DNA from: Syntrophorhabdaceae bacterium PtaU1.Bin034
GTDB taxonomy: Bacteria > Desulfobacterota_G > Syntrophorhabdia > Syntrophorhabdales > WCHB1-27
Length of the DNA stretch: 64,000 nucleotides
Direction of reading: 5' to 3'
Assembly: GCA_002067405.1 (NCBI GenBank)
Contig: MVRP01000001.1
Location: 62,001-126,000 of the forward strand
Shown here in pieces: positions 24,434 through 31,772 of the stretch. The notes under the pieces were generated by a model. The model saw only the letters and a program-made list of their open reading frames with translations, had not been told where the DNA came from and made no database searches. A program made the position numbers and the translations under genes. The first letter of the stretch is position 1. Every line of letters starts with the position of its first letter.

Positions 24434-25191
24434 TGTCCCGCGCCTTCCTCGCCCTCACTATACCGGCTGACCGTATTCCCGTAACTCTTCAGGGCCCTTG
24501 CCACTTCCGGGAAGCTCGGTTCCCTGAGTGAGAGGGTGATCCTCTTCTTTCCTATGTCATCAAGGTAATGGGCGTCGGAAAAGCTGACGATAGGTATACC
24601 CTTTGCCATAACGAAGGGGAGGACATCTTTAAGCCTCTCCTTCCTGGCTATTTCAAGCGCATCGAACCGGATATCACCGGGAACGTAGCCGAGTTGGCTT
24701 ATTATGCTGAATGTCGGGCTGTCTATATGGGAGGGGATAACAAGTCCTCCGTGGTCCTTCGCCCAGGAAACGGCGTCGTTCATGAAAATGTTCGACGAAT
24801 TGAGAAGAAGCCTCTTCTCGAACCGGATGATCTTATCGTTCTCGTCGACCACAACCTGGTCTCCGAAGTATTCAGGATCATTTTCGATAGGAGGGAGATT
24901 GCCGTACACGAACTCCTGAAGCCTCATCGCCGTCTCGTAGTCGCCGAACAGCATCAGCAGGTGGACCTCTTCTATGGTTTGCAGTTCCATTCCAAAAAGG
25001 ACCACAGGACCCGATGATCCGGCGCACATTGCCGCATAAGTGCCGTTTTCGGCCATGTTGTGATCCGTGATGGCGATCATGTCCAGGCCGACCTCCCTCG
25101 CCTTGGCGACAATGTTTCTCGATGACATCTCCAGGCTCGCACAGGGTGATAAGGTTGAGTGTATATGGAAATCACAGGAATAAACCGGCAC
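24427..25191 (-). CDS. PHP-domain metal-dependent phosphoesterase
   Basis: 254 residues. The PHP motifs are FHIHSTLSPCA, ITDHNMAE (with D and H), IPSHID and FSDAHYLDD. These provide the usual His/Asp metal cluster of phosphoesterases and of polymerase/histidinol-phosphatase PHP domains. The substrate is unknown. The start is GTG at 25191, poorly spaced from its AGGA. Its fixed position between DRTGG and GHKL genes suggests a small-molecule or phosphoprotein signalling role, which is inference. Confidence 0.85.
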   Translation of the reverse strand: MPVYSCDFHIHSTLSPCASLEMSSRNIVAKAREVGLDMIAITDHNMAENGTYAAMCAGSSGPVVLFGMELQTIEEVHLLMLFGDYETAMRLQEFVYGNLPPIENDPEYFGDQVVVDENDKIIRFEKRLLLNSSNIFMNDAVSWAKDHGGLVIPSHIDSPTFSIISQLGYVPGDIRFDALEIARKERLKDVLPFVMAKGIPIVSFSDAHYLDDIGKKRITLSLREPSFPEVARALKSYGNTVSRYSEGEEGAGQC

Positions 25192-25197
25192 TCCTAT

Positions 25198-25533
25198 TTA
25201 CCTTTTTAAAATACCATAGAGGAGACCCGATATCTCAAAAGCCGAATGTGCGGTCCGCAAGAGCGCAATCCCCTCTACCTTTGCCCGTTCGATTACTTCT
25301 TTGTCCACCTTCAAGTTACGGGGGGTAACAATGGCCGCAATGTTCTTGAGTTTTGCCACGCCAAGAATGTTGATGTGTCTCTGCACGGTGACCCACACGC
25401 AGTCCTCGGGCGCATTGGCGATGACATCCGACAGAAGATCCGACGTATAACCATAATTGACCTTTCCTTCGAGATTCACCTCTCCTGTCAAAATTTCGAG
25501 ACCCAGGTTTGCCGCAAGTTCACGAACCGTCAT
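25198..25533 (-). CDS. DRTGG-domain protein (first copy)
   Basis: 111 residues, a single DRTGG-like domain as found in phosphotransacetylase and HPr-kinase N-termini. The signature region is YTSDLLSDVIANAPEDCVWV, followed by NILGVAKLKNIAAIVTPRN. Stand-alone DRTGG proteins are thought to be ligand-binding regulators. It starts 15 bases after the HydS-like gene. A second, divergent copy is at 27406-27765. Confidence 0.82.
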   Translation of the reverse strand: MTVRELAANLGLEILTGEVNLEGKVNYGYTSDLLSDVIANAPEDCVWVTVQRHINILGVAKLKNIAAIVTPRNLKVDKEVIERAKVEGIALLRTAHSAFEISGLLYGILKR

Positions 25534-25548
25534 TCTTTTTCCCCCGTT

Positions 25549-26925
25549 TCAGTCCTGTTTCGCGCTTTTTTCCTCTTTTTTGTTCTTCTTGTCCTTCATA
25601 GGATCTTCATTCGCCATGGTCTGGGGAAGCTTCCTCGCCAGATCGAGTATCTCCTCTGCCAGGGTTTTGACCCGTTCCCTCAGATTGACAATGCAATCAG
25701 TATCGAAGGCGAGGCCCCTTGTGATATCCTCCGCCAATGCCCTGCAGTTCGGAGAGCCGCAGGCGCCGCAGTCGAGCCCCGGAAGGCTCGCGGTGATAGC
25801 GTCCAGACGCTCCATTTTCATCAGCGCCTTGGATACGTCGTCATCGAGCATCATGATGGGCCGTGGCTGAATGGCCTCAGATGACCAGTAGTCGTCGTGT
25901 TCGTAGAATTTCTTCAACTGCTTTTCATTGAAGAAGGCAGTCTTCGCCTTGTATTTGTTGACCATGTTCTTCAGGTTGACGCGCGCGACAAAGATATTCT
26001 GAATGTTGAGCGGCCCCCCCACGCACCCTCCTTCGCACGCCTGCACCTCGATGAAATCCACGTCCTTCAGGCTGCCCCTCTCTATTTCTTCAAAAATGTC
26101 CGTAGCGTTCTTGACTCCTCCGGTCGACAAGGTAGAAGGTGAGCCAATCGCCCTGGATTCACCGGTGAGGTAACCCCAGGCAATGCCCCTGCTGGTGGCC
26201 CGGTGCAGGTTTCTTTTGTTCTTTTTTGCCTTGCCCAGTTCCTTTATGAGCTCCTTGTAAATGACCGAAGCGCCGATCGCGCCGTCCACCGCGGATTGCT
26301 TGATGTGCAAAGGTTGCCTCACCTCCGTCACCTTGGCAGGACAGGGGCTGATGAAGAAAGCGCCGATCTTTTCAAAGGGAAGTCCGGTCCGCTTGGCTGC
26401 ATCCTCCTTCGCGAGCCGGGCAGCCACTTCCATAGGTGCCATTATGGGCGCAACGTGCTCGAGGAGATCGGGAAACTTGATCTGCATAAGGCGAATGATG
26501 GCCGGACACGCAGAGGAGATCAGAGGTTTCTTGTAGTTGTTCGTTTCCAGGTATCTCCCCACCATCGAAGCCACCACCTCCGCAGCCAAAGCTACTTCAA
26601 ACACTTCGTCAAAGCCAATCTGGAGGAAGGCTTCGAGAATCCTCTCCATATCCTTTTCCTCCCGGAACTGCCCAAAAAAGGATGGAGCAGGAAGCACTAT
26701 CCTGTGTTCGAAAGCTGCGAGTTTTTCCATTGTATCGGTGATGGCGATCTTCGCGTGGTTGGGGCAGCAACGGATACATTCTCCGCAGTCTATGCAACGC
26801 TCTTCGATGATTTTCGCTTTTCCCCAATGTACGCGGATTGCCTCAACCGGACACCTCTTTATGCAGTTGGTACATCCCCGGCATTTCTCTTCGTCAAGTG
26901 TTACGGAATGAAAGTAGTTCCCCAT
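25549..26925 (-). CDS. HydS-like / group D-like [FeFe]-hydrogenase homologue with Fes domain
   Basis: 458 residues. Two [4Fe-4S] sites (CRGCTNCIKRCP and CIDCGECIRCCP) precede an H-domain-like region whose signatures diverge. L1 is SSACPAI, so the residue before the cluster Cys is Ala. L2 is SPCPAKVTE and L3 is EVQACEGGCVGG. At about 385-405 an extra Cys-rich Fes-type [4Fe-4S] motif (LDCGACGSPNCRALAED) is followed by a charged Lys-rich tail. The missing proton-relay Cys and Trp make efficient H2 turnover unlikely. Homologues of this type are considered H2 or redox sensors. It lies between DRTGG and RsbW-like genes upstream of structural module 2. Confidence 0.85.
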   Translation of the reverse strand: MGNYFHSVTLDEEKCRGCTNCIKRCPVEAIRVHWGKAKIIEERCIDCGECIRCCPNHAKIAITDTMEKLAAFEHRIVLPAPSFFGQFREEKDMERILEAFLQIGFDEVFEVALAAEVVASMVGRYLETNNYKKPLISSACPAIIRLMQIKFPDLLEHVAPIMAPMEVAARLAKEDAAKRTGLPFEKIGAFFISPCPAKVTEVRQPLHIKQSAVDGAIGASVIYKELIKELGKAKKNKRNLHRATSRGIAWGYLTGESRAIGSPSTLSTGGVKNATDIFEEIERGSLKDVDFIEVQACEGGCVGGPLNIQNIFVARVNLKNMVNKYKAKTAFFNEKQLKKFYEHDDYWSSEAIQPRPIMMLDDDVSKALMKMERLDAITASLPGLDCGACGSPNCRALAEDITRGLAFDTDCIVNLRERVKTLAEEILDLARKLPQTMANEDPMKDKKNKKEEKSAKQD

Positions 26926-26956
26926 TTACCACCCCTATCCTCAACCGATCCTGTCT

Positions 26957-27367
26957 TCACTTTTTCATGAAGATTCTTGCCTCCAAGACCGTTCCTATAC
27001 CTGTCTCGGATTTGATCGTCATCTCGTCCGAACATTGCTTGATGTTCGATAATCCCATTCCTGCCCCGAAGCCCATTTCACGGACCTCGTGAGGGGCTGT
27101 CGAATACCCTTCCTGCATGGCGAGATCTATATCGGGGATTCCAGGCCCAACGTCTTCCGCCGTAACAAGGACCTGTTCCGGCACTATCGTTACCGCGAGT
27201 TTCCCGTGGATTGCGTGGATTACCACATTCATCGCCGCCTCATACACAATTATGGCCGTATTTTTTACTATGTCTGGTCTCAGCCCCAACTGCTGCAGCG
27301 CCTTTTTTGTCTTGGCCGCCGACTCACCGGCAACCAGAAAGTCCTTCTCGTTTATCGTAAACTCCAT
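26957..27367 (-). CDS. RsbW-like anti-sigma-factor type ATPase
   Basis: 136 residues from the ATG at 27367 (MEFTINEKDF), 38 bases after the preceding stop; a longer frame to 27466 would overlap that gene by about 60 bases and looks noncoding. GHKL motifs are YEAAMNVVIHA, EDVGPGIPD and GFGAGMGLSNI, as in RsbW/SpoIIAB-type serine kinases. No cognate sigma factor or anti-anti-sigma factor is adjacent. It is likely part of a local regulatory set with DRTGG proteins and the HydS-like protein. Confidence 0.82.
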   Translation of the reverse strand: MEFTINEKDFLVAGESAAKTKKALQQLGLRPDIVKNTAIIVYEAAMNVVIHAIHGKLAVTIVPEQVLVTAEDVGPGIPDIDLAMQEGYSTAPHEVREMGFGAGMGLSNIKQCSDEMTIKSETGIGTVLEARIFMKK

Positions 27368-27405
27368 CACCAAACGTGGATCACCGTTGTTTCCACATCC
27401 TCCCG

Positions 27406-27765
27406 TCACTGAACGGAACCCCTTTTGGCCCCAAGGATTCCATGCTGAAAGAGCAGGCCACAGCATTTGAAGATCAGGAGATCCGTCGAAAGCAGAGGTA
27501 TACGGCTGCTGTTCACCTGCTTTATCATCGATAAACTCGGCTTCTTTCCACCCACAAATACCACCCCTACGGCGTCCATCACTTCCGCTGTATGAATCAC
27601 GTGGGGGTTGGTGAGAGAGGTTATGAGGAGCGTGTTCGAACTGGCAAAGGCAAGCATTTCACTTATTAGATCACATGCGAATCCAGTCTGTACTTCCCGA
27701 TCCAACAGGTGGTCGCCACATAGGACATCGGCTTCCAGGATGTCCTTGATGTCTCGCAACGTCAT
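27406..27765 (-). CDS. DRTGG-domain protein (second copy)
   Basis: 119 residues from the ATG at 27765, supported by GGAGG about ten bases upstream; an in-frame extension to 27810 lacks support. It shares the DRTGG pattern (FACDLISEMLAFASSNTLLI) and ends with a Cys pair (FKCCGLLFQHG) absent from the first copy. It is the first gene after the CRP/FNR-type promoter and therefore the probable head of the hydrogenase transcript. Confidence 0.8.
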   Translation of the reverse strand: MTLRDIKDILEADVLCGDHLLDREVQTGFACDLISEMLAFASSNTLLITSLTNPHVIHTAEVMDAVGVVFVGGKKPSLSMIKQVNSSRIPLLSTDLLIFKCCGLLFQHGILGAKRGSVQ

Positions 27766-27991
27766 GATTGTCTTAATCGCCTCCGTACACGTATAGTCTC
27801 GTGGCGCCAAATTCCTCCATTGACACCGCCCCCAGGTTCACTATGAAGAACAACTTTCGATGGCCGTATAAAGACCTGAACCACAATCAGAATAAGGAAA
27901 ATTGAAGAGGGACAACGCAGCCCCTGGCCTTCTTGTTCGGGGTTCCCCAACCCCTTAAAAGAAAAAATTCTTTTTCTGTAAATACCTGTTC

Positions 27992-28034
27992 ATTATACAG
28001 CACAAGTCACGCCCTATACGTGAAATAAATCACA
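27992..28034 (-). promoter_or_regulatory. Class II CRP/FNR-family promoter of the hydrogenase supercluster
   Basis: On the minus strand TGTGA-N6-TCACG (28034-28019) is followed by a perfect TATAAT (27997-27992). There is no recognisable -35 box. Taking +1 seven bases after the -10, the palindrome centre falls at -41.5, the standard class II activator position. The spacer 27766-28159 holds no gene apart from this. Confidence 0.7.
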
Positions 28035-28049
28035 ACTTATGATATCACT

Positions 28050-28072
28050 CCTGATTGGCCTTGTCAATCAGG
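28050..28072. repeat. 8-bp inverted repeat upstream of the CRP-type site
   Basis: CCTGATTG (28050-28057) and CAATCAGG (28065-28072) are perfect complements with a 7-base loop. It lies between the formate dehydrogenase unit and the hydrogenase promoter. It could be a terminator stem without a T-tract or a second operator. Confidence 0.55.
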
Positions 28073-28159
28073 ATTTGATGATTTGACACGATATAAAGAG
28101 CCGGGGAGGACACGCCGAAAGAACTGCCCCCGGGTCGTACCCGGACGTTGCAGCCCCCG

Positions 28160-28349
28160 CTAATTCTTTCCATGCTGCTTGCTGGCCGGCGCCATTGACA
28201 CCTTCGTTGCGTCCGGCACAATTTGAGCATGGAGATACACAAACCAGTACACGAGACCGACCACTATGCCGCCTATTAGGGCCGCCAGTCCTCCGTGAAT
28301 GGCCTCTCGGCAGATAAGGCTGCCTATCCCTGCCCCGCGGGAGCACTTA
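28160..28349 (-). pseudogene. Membrane-segment reading frame without a start codon, after fdhA
   Basis: The frame opens after a TAA at 28354-28352 and ends at a TAG (28162-28160). It encodes a convincing membrane span (LAALIGGIVVGLVYWFVYL) followed by a short polar tail. No ATG, GTG or TTG lies before the span. It overlaps the end of fdhA in another frame. It may be the remnant of a small membrane subunit, or a gene whose start was lost by an indel. Confidence 0.35.
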
Positions 28350-31044
28350 CCTTATCGATCCTGCAGGAACAGACCTTGTATTCGGGAATCTTACAGACCG
28401 GATCAAGGCGGTCTATGGTCAACCGGTTGGCGCAGGATTCGTAGAAGTGGAACGGTATGAACAGCACATGAGGTTTTACCCTCTCGGCTATCTTTGCCTT
28501 TACCCTTATTCCTCCCCTTCTTGTAGATACCGCCAGGGGTTCGCCCTCTTTTATATCGAGAGCTTTGGCATCGACCGGATTGATCTCAATAAACCCCTCT
28601 GGAACAAGGCTGTCCAGAAGTTTCGAGTTTCTGCTCATGGTACCGGTGTGGAAGTGTTCGAGCAGACGACCTGTAGTGAGAACCAACGGAAACTCCTTAT
28701 CCGCCTCTTCAGCAGGCGCCGTGTAGTCGACACCCGAAAAAAGGCCCTTGCCACGGGCGAATTTATCCTTGTGCAGGTACTGCGTGCCGGGATGGTCCGT
28801 CGAGGGACATGGCCACTGGATAAGCTCTTTCTCTATCCTTGCGTACGTGATGCCTGCATATGAAGGCGTGACCTTTCTGATTTCTTCAAAAATCTCCTCG
28901 GGCTTTGAGTAGCTCCAGCTTGCTCCCATCCTGTTTGCCACCTGCATGACGATCCACCAGTCATCCCTCGCTTCGCCGGGTGGAGGGAGCACCTTGTGCA
29001 TCGGCTGCACCCTTCTCTCCGTGTTCGTAACCGTTCCCTCCTTTTCAAGAAAGGCACAGCTTGGCAGCACGACGTCCGCAAGTGTGGCAGTCTCTGTGAG
29101 AAAAATGTCCTGCACAACGAGGAAGTCGAGTTTTTCAAGCGATTCCACGACATGCTGCTGGTTGGGATCGGAAAGCACAGGGTTCTCCCCCATGATATAC
29201 ATGGCCTTTATCTTTCCCGCATGCGCCTCGTTCATCATCTCTATAAGGGTAAGGCCGGGGTTGCCGGACAGGCCTGAAACGCCCCACGCTGCCTCGAACT
29301 TCGCCTTGTTCTCCTCGCTTGCAACAGGCTGGTAGGCGGGATAAACATTGTTAAGTGCTCCTGCATCGCACGCGCCCTGAACGTTGTTTTGTCCACGAAG
29401 GGGATTAACACCTCCGCCCGGAACTCCTATATTGCCGAGCAGCATCTGCAGATTGGCTGTCGATTTTACGCCGTTGACGCCCGACACGAACTGGGTTATA
29501 CCCATCGAATAATAGAGCGCCATGGGCTTGCAGGCCGCGAGCATTCGTGCGGCTTCAACAATCTTCTCCGGATTGTCAATGCCGCAGATCTCCGCGGCGA
29601 CCCCCGGGGTATACCTGGAAAGCGTTTCAGCAAGCGCCTTGAACCCCTCGCACCTCGTGTCAACGAAAGACTTGTCGTAAAGACCTTCATTCACGATTAC
29701 CTGCATCAGTCCGTTGAGGATAGCCACGTTGGTGCCCGGCTTGATCTGGAAGAAATAGTCGGCATATTTGGATAGCTCGATTTGCCGGGGGTCGGCGACA
29801 ACCAGCTTTTTGCCCTTGTTTCGCACCTCGTTCTTTATCATCGAGCCGATGACCGGATGGTTCTCCGTGGTATTTGACCCAATGACCATGAAGCCTTCGC
29901 TCAGCGGTATCTCTTTGATCGAGTTCGTCATTGCCCCTGAACCGAACACTGTTGCCAGACCGGCAACCGTCGAGCTGTGTCAGAGGCGGGCGCAATGGTC
30001 TATGTTGTTGGTGCCGACCACTGCGCGGAGAAACTTTTGCATCAGATAGTTCTCTTCGTTGGTGCATTTTGCCGAGGCAAGACCGGCTATGGAATCCGGG
30101 CCGCTCTCTGTCTTTATCCTCATCAGTGTGCCGGCGACAAGATCCAGGGCCTCGTCCCATGGGGCCTCTTCGAATTTCCCGCCTCTTTTGATCAGCGGCT
30201 TTTTCAGTCTCTTGTTGCTCTGGACAAAATCAAAGCCGAATCTCCCTTTGACGCAAAGATGACCTTGATTCGGTCCATCGGGATTGCCGAGCGCCTTTGT
30301 GAGCAACCCTTCCCTGTTCTTGTAGAAGTCGATCTTGCACCCGACGCCGCAGTATATGCAGATGCTCGATTCGACCGTCAGTTCCCACGCCTGGCCCTCA
30401 CCAAGCACCTTCTGGAGGGTCAGGGCGCCTGTCGGGCACATCTGGGCACAGGACCCGCAATTCGTGCAGTTCGATGCCCCATAGATCGCGTCCGATACCA
30501 GATGGGTCCGGGAGCCTCTCTCGGCGAGGGCCCACACGTTCGACACCTGTATCTCGGCACAGGTTTTCACGCATCGGCCGCAAAGGATACACTTGTTCTC
30601 GTTTCTCCGGTAGGCCTTGCTCGAAGTGTTGTCGATTTCTCTCACTGTCCTTTGGGGAGATTGCGGAACCGGTTCTTTCACGTACTTCGTGACCAGTCTC
30701 TGGAACTGGCAGTCACCGTTCGCGTCACAATAGAGACAGTTATGATCACCCTCGGACAGGAGCAGCTCCAGGACGAACTTCCGTGTGCGGGCGATCTCCT
30801 CATCTTCGGTCACCACGTTCATTCCGTCCTTTATTTCCTCTGTGCAGGACGGTCTCAGTTTTCCCTGATCGACACGCACCATGCACACCCGACACGCTCC
30901 GCTCTTGCTGATCCTCGGATGGTAGCACAAATACGGGATATCGATGCCATGTCGCAGGGCAACTTCGAGGATGGTTTCACCCTCCGCGCCCGTCACCTCT
31001 CGTCCGTCAATCGTAAAACGTATTGGATCCATAGTCGCTCCCAT
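28324..31044 (-). CDS. fdhA: Formate dehydrogenase alpha subunit, selenocysteine-containing
   Basis: 906 residues when the in-frame TGA at 29982-29980 is read as Sec. The codon sits exactly at the active site (DHCARL-U-HSSTVAGL). The frame continues as a molybdopterin oxidoreductase (VFGSGAMTNSI, FSGVDYTAPAEE, the molydopterin-binding C-terminus). The N-terminus has a [2Fe-2S] domain (CYHPRISKSGACRVC), HNCLYCDANGDC, two [4Fe-4S] sites (CILCGRCVKTC and CTNCGSCAQMC) and the CIYCGVGC cluster site. The layout is that of cytoplasmic NAD- or ferredoxin-linked FdhA. No dedicated NuoE/F-type partner is adjacent, so it may share partners with the hydrogenase cluster. A second possible ATG is at 31032. 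Confidence 0.94.
29951..29982 (-). promoter_or_regulatory. bSECIS-like hairpin and Sec UGA codon in fdhA
   Basis: Twelve bases after the UGA (29982-29980) the mRNA forms a perfect GUUGCC-GGUCU-GGCAAC stem-loop (29967-29951), extended by AC/GU. Position and size fit bacterial SelB-binding SECIS elements, which lie just downstream of the Sec codon. Confidence 0.8.
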
Positions 31045-31097
31045 GAAAAGAAAACTGCATTCGATTTTAATCGCTGAATCCTAAGACGACAAAATCT

Positions 31098-31183
31098 GCA
31101 ATCCCAATCCCGCAGACCAAGAAACGTGAACAAGATACGAGTGATCTTGCCCGCATTCTCCCATGTCGCAACCCTAATGTCAA
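31098..31183 (-). promoter_or_regulatory. Candidate promoters of fdhA
   Basis: The 309-base spacer 31045-31353 holds no gene. On the minus strand TTGACA (31183-31178) is followed after 17 bases by GAGAAT (31160-31155), a plausible sigma-70 site. Closer to the gene, GG-N10-GC (31111-31098, with ATTGCAG) resembles a sigma-54 -24/-12 element, the class that drives formate-related genes in some bacteria. The two are alternatives; neither is certain. Confidence 0.35.
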
Positions 31184-31353
31184 AGCCCTTTCTTCCGCAG
31201 CAAAAACGAAGGCATTATTGTTCCGAAAGGAGCTTCAGCCGGGACGAGATATTCCCGATACACAGAGATTGTACGGCGATTTTTCTCAAGCGGAAGAAAT
31301 GTAATGACCGGCAGACCGCTCCTGTTCAGCCGCTATAGACGAATCTGTAACGA

Positions 31354-31569
31354 TCAATTCTCAAGCACAAAGACGACCTGCAGGGTTACACGGTACTCGA
31401 CGATCGCTCCATTCTCGACTTTGCAGCGCCAATCACTCACCTTGATTCCGGTAATCCCTCTCAGCGTCTTCGAGGCTCTCCTGAAGCCTATCTGCACGGC
31501 ATGATCAAAGCTTTTGGGAGAACCTGCAATAATTTCGGTTATCCGTGCCGTGCTTGTTTCATTCGTCAT
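31354..31569 (-). CDS. Dodecin family flavin-binding protein
   Basis: 71 residues with the dodecin pattern: ITEIIAGSPKSFDHAVQIG, then a helix, and the flavin-stacking Trp in VSDWRCKVENG. The final strand is YRVTLQVVFVLE. Dodecins form hollow dodecamers that store FMN, riboflavin or CoA-type ligands. GGAGG precedes the ATG. It is divergent from the radical SAM gene and upstream of fdhA on the same strand. Confidence 0.92.
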   Translation of the reverse strand: MTNETSTARITEIIAGSPKSFDHAVQIGFRRASKTLRGITGIKVSDWRCKVENGAIVEYRVTLQVVFVLEN

Positions 31570-31700
31570 GCCTCCACCTCCCTAGACAGTTTCTTGGAGC
31601 TCACGTCGCCCCTTTCCTCAGCAAAGCCCGTACATGCCTCCGTACCTGACGGGCATCACCTTGGCTATGAGGGTAACAAGTACTGTTCCTCATGTCAATT

Positions 31701-31730
31701 ACAGTTTTTACTGTTCTGACTGTCCGTCAG
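31701..31730. repeat. Two adjacent small palindromes upstream of the radical SAM gene
   Basis: ACAGT-TTTT-ACTGT (31701-31714) and CTGAC-TGTCC-GTCAG (31716-31730) stand side by side in the divergent dodecin/radical SAM spacer. They look like operator sites or paired hairpins; no regulator can be named. Confidence 0.4.
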
Positions 31731-31772
31731 ACGATCTTTTCTTTACGCTGTTTTTTGACTATAGTGATACGC

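Noticed and set aside
31126..31338. 70-codon plus-strand frame in the fdhA upstream spacer
   Set aside because: No ribosome site, no recognisable pattern, and it overlaps the likely fdhA promoter region.
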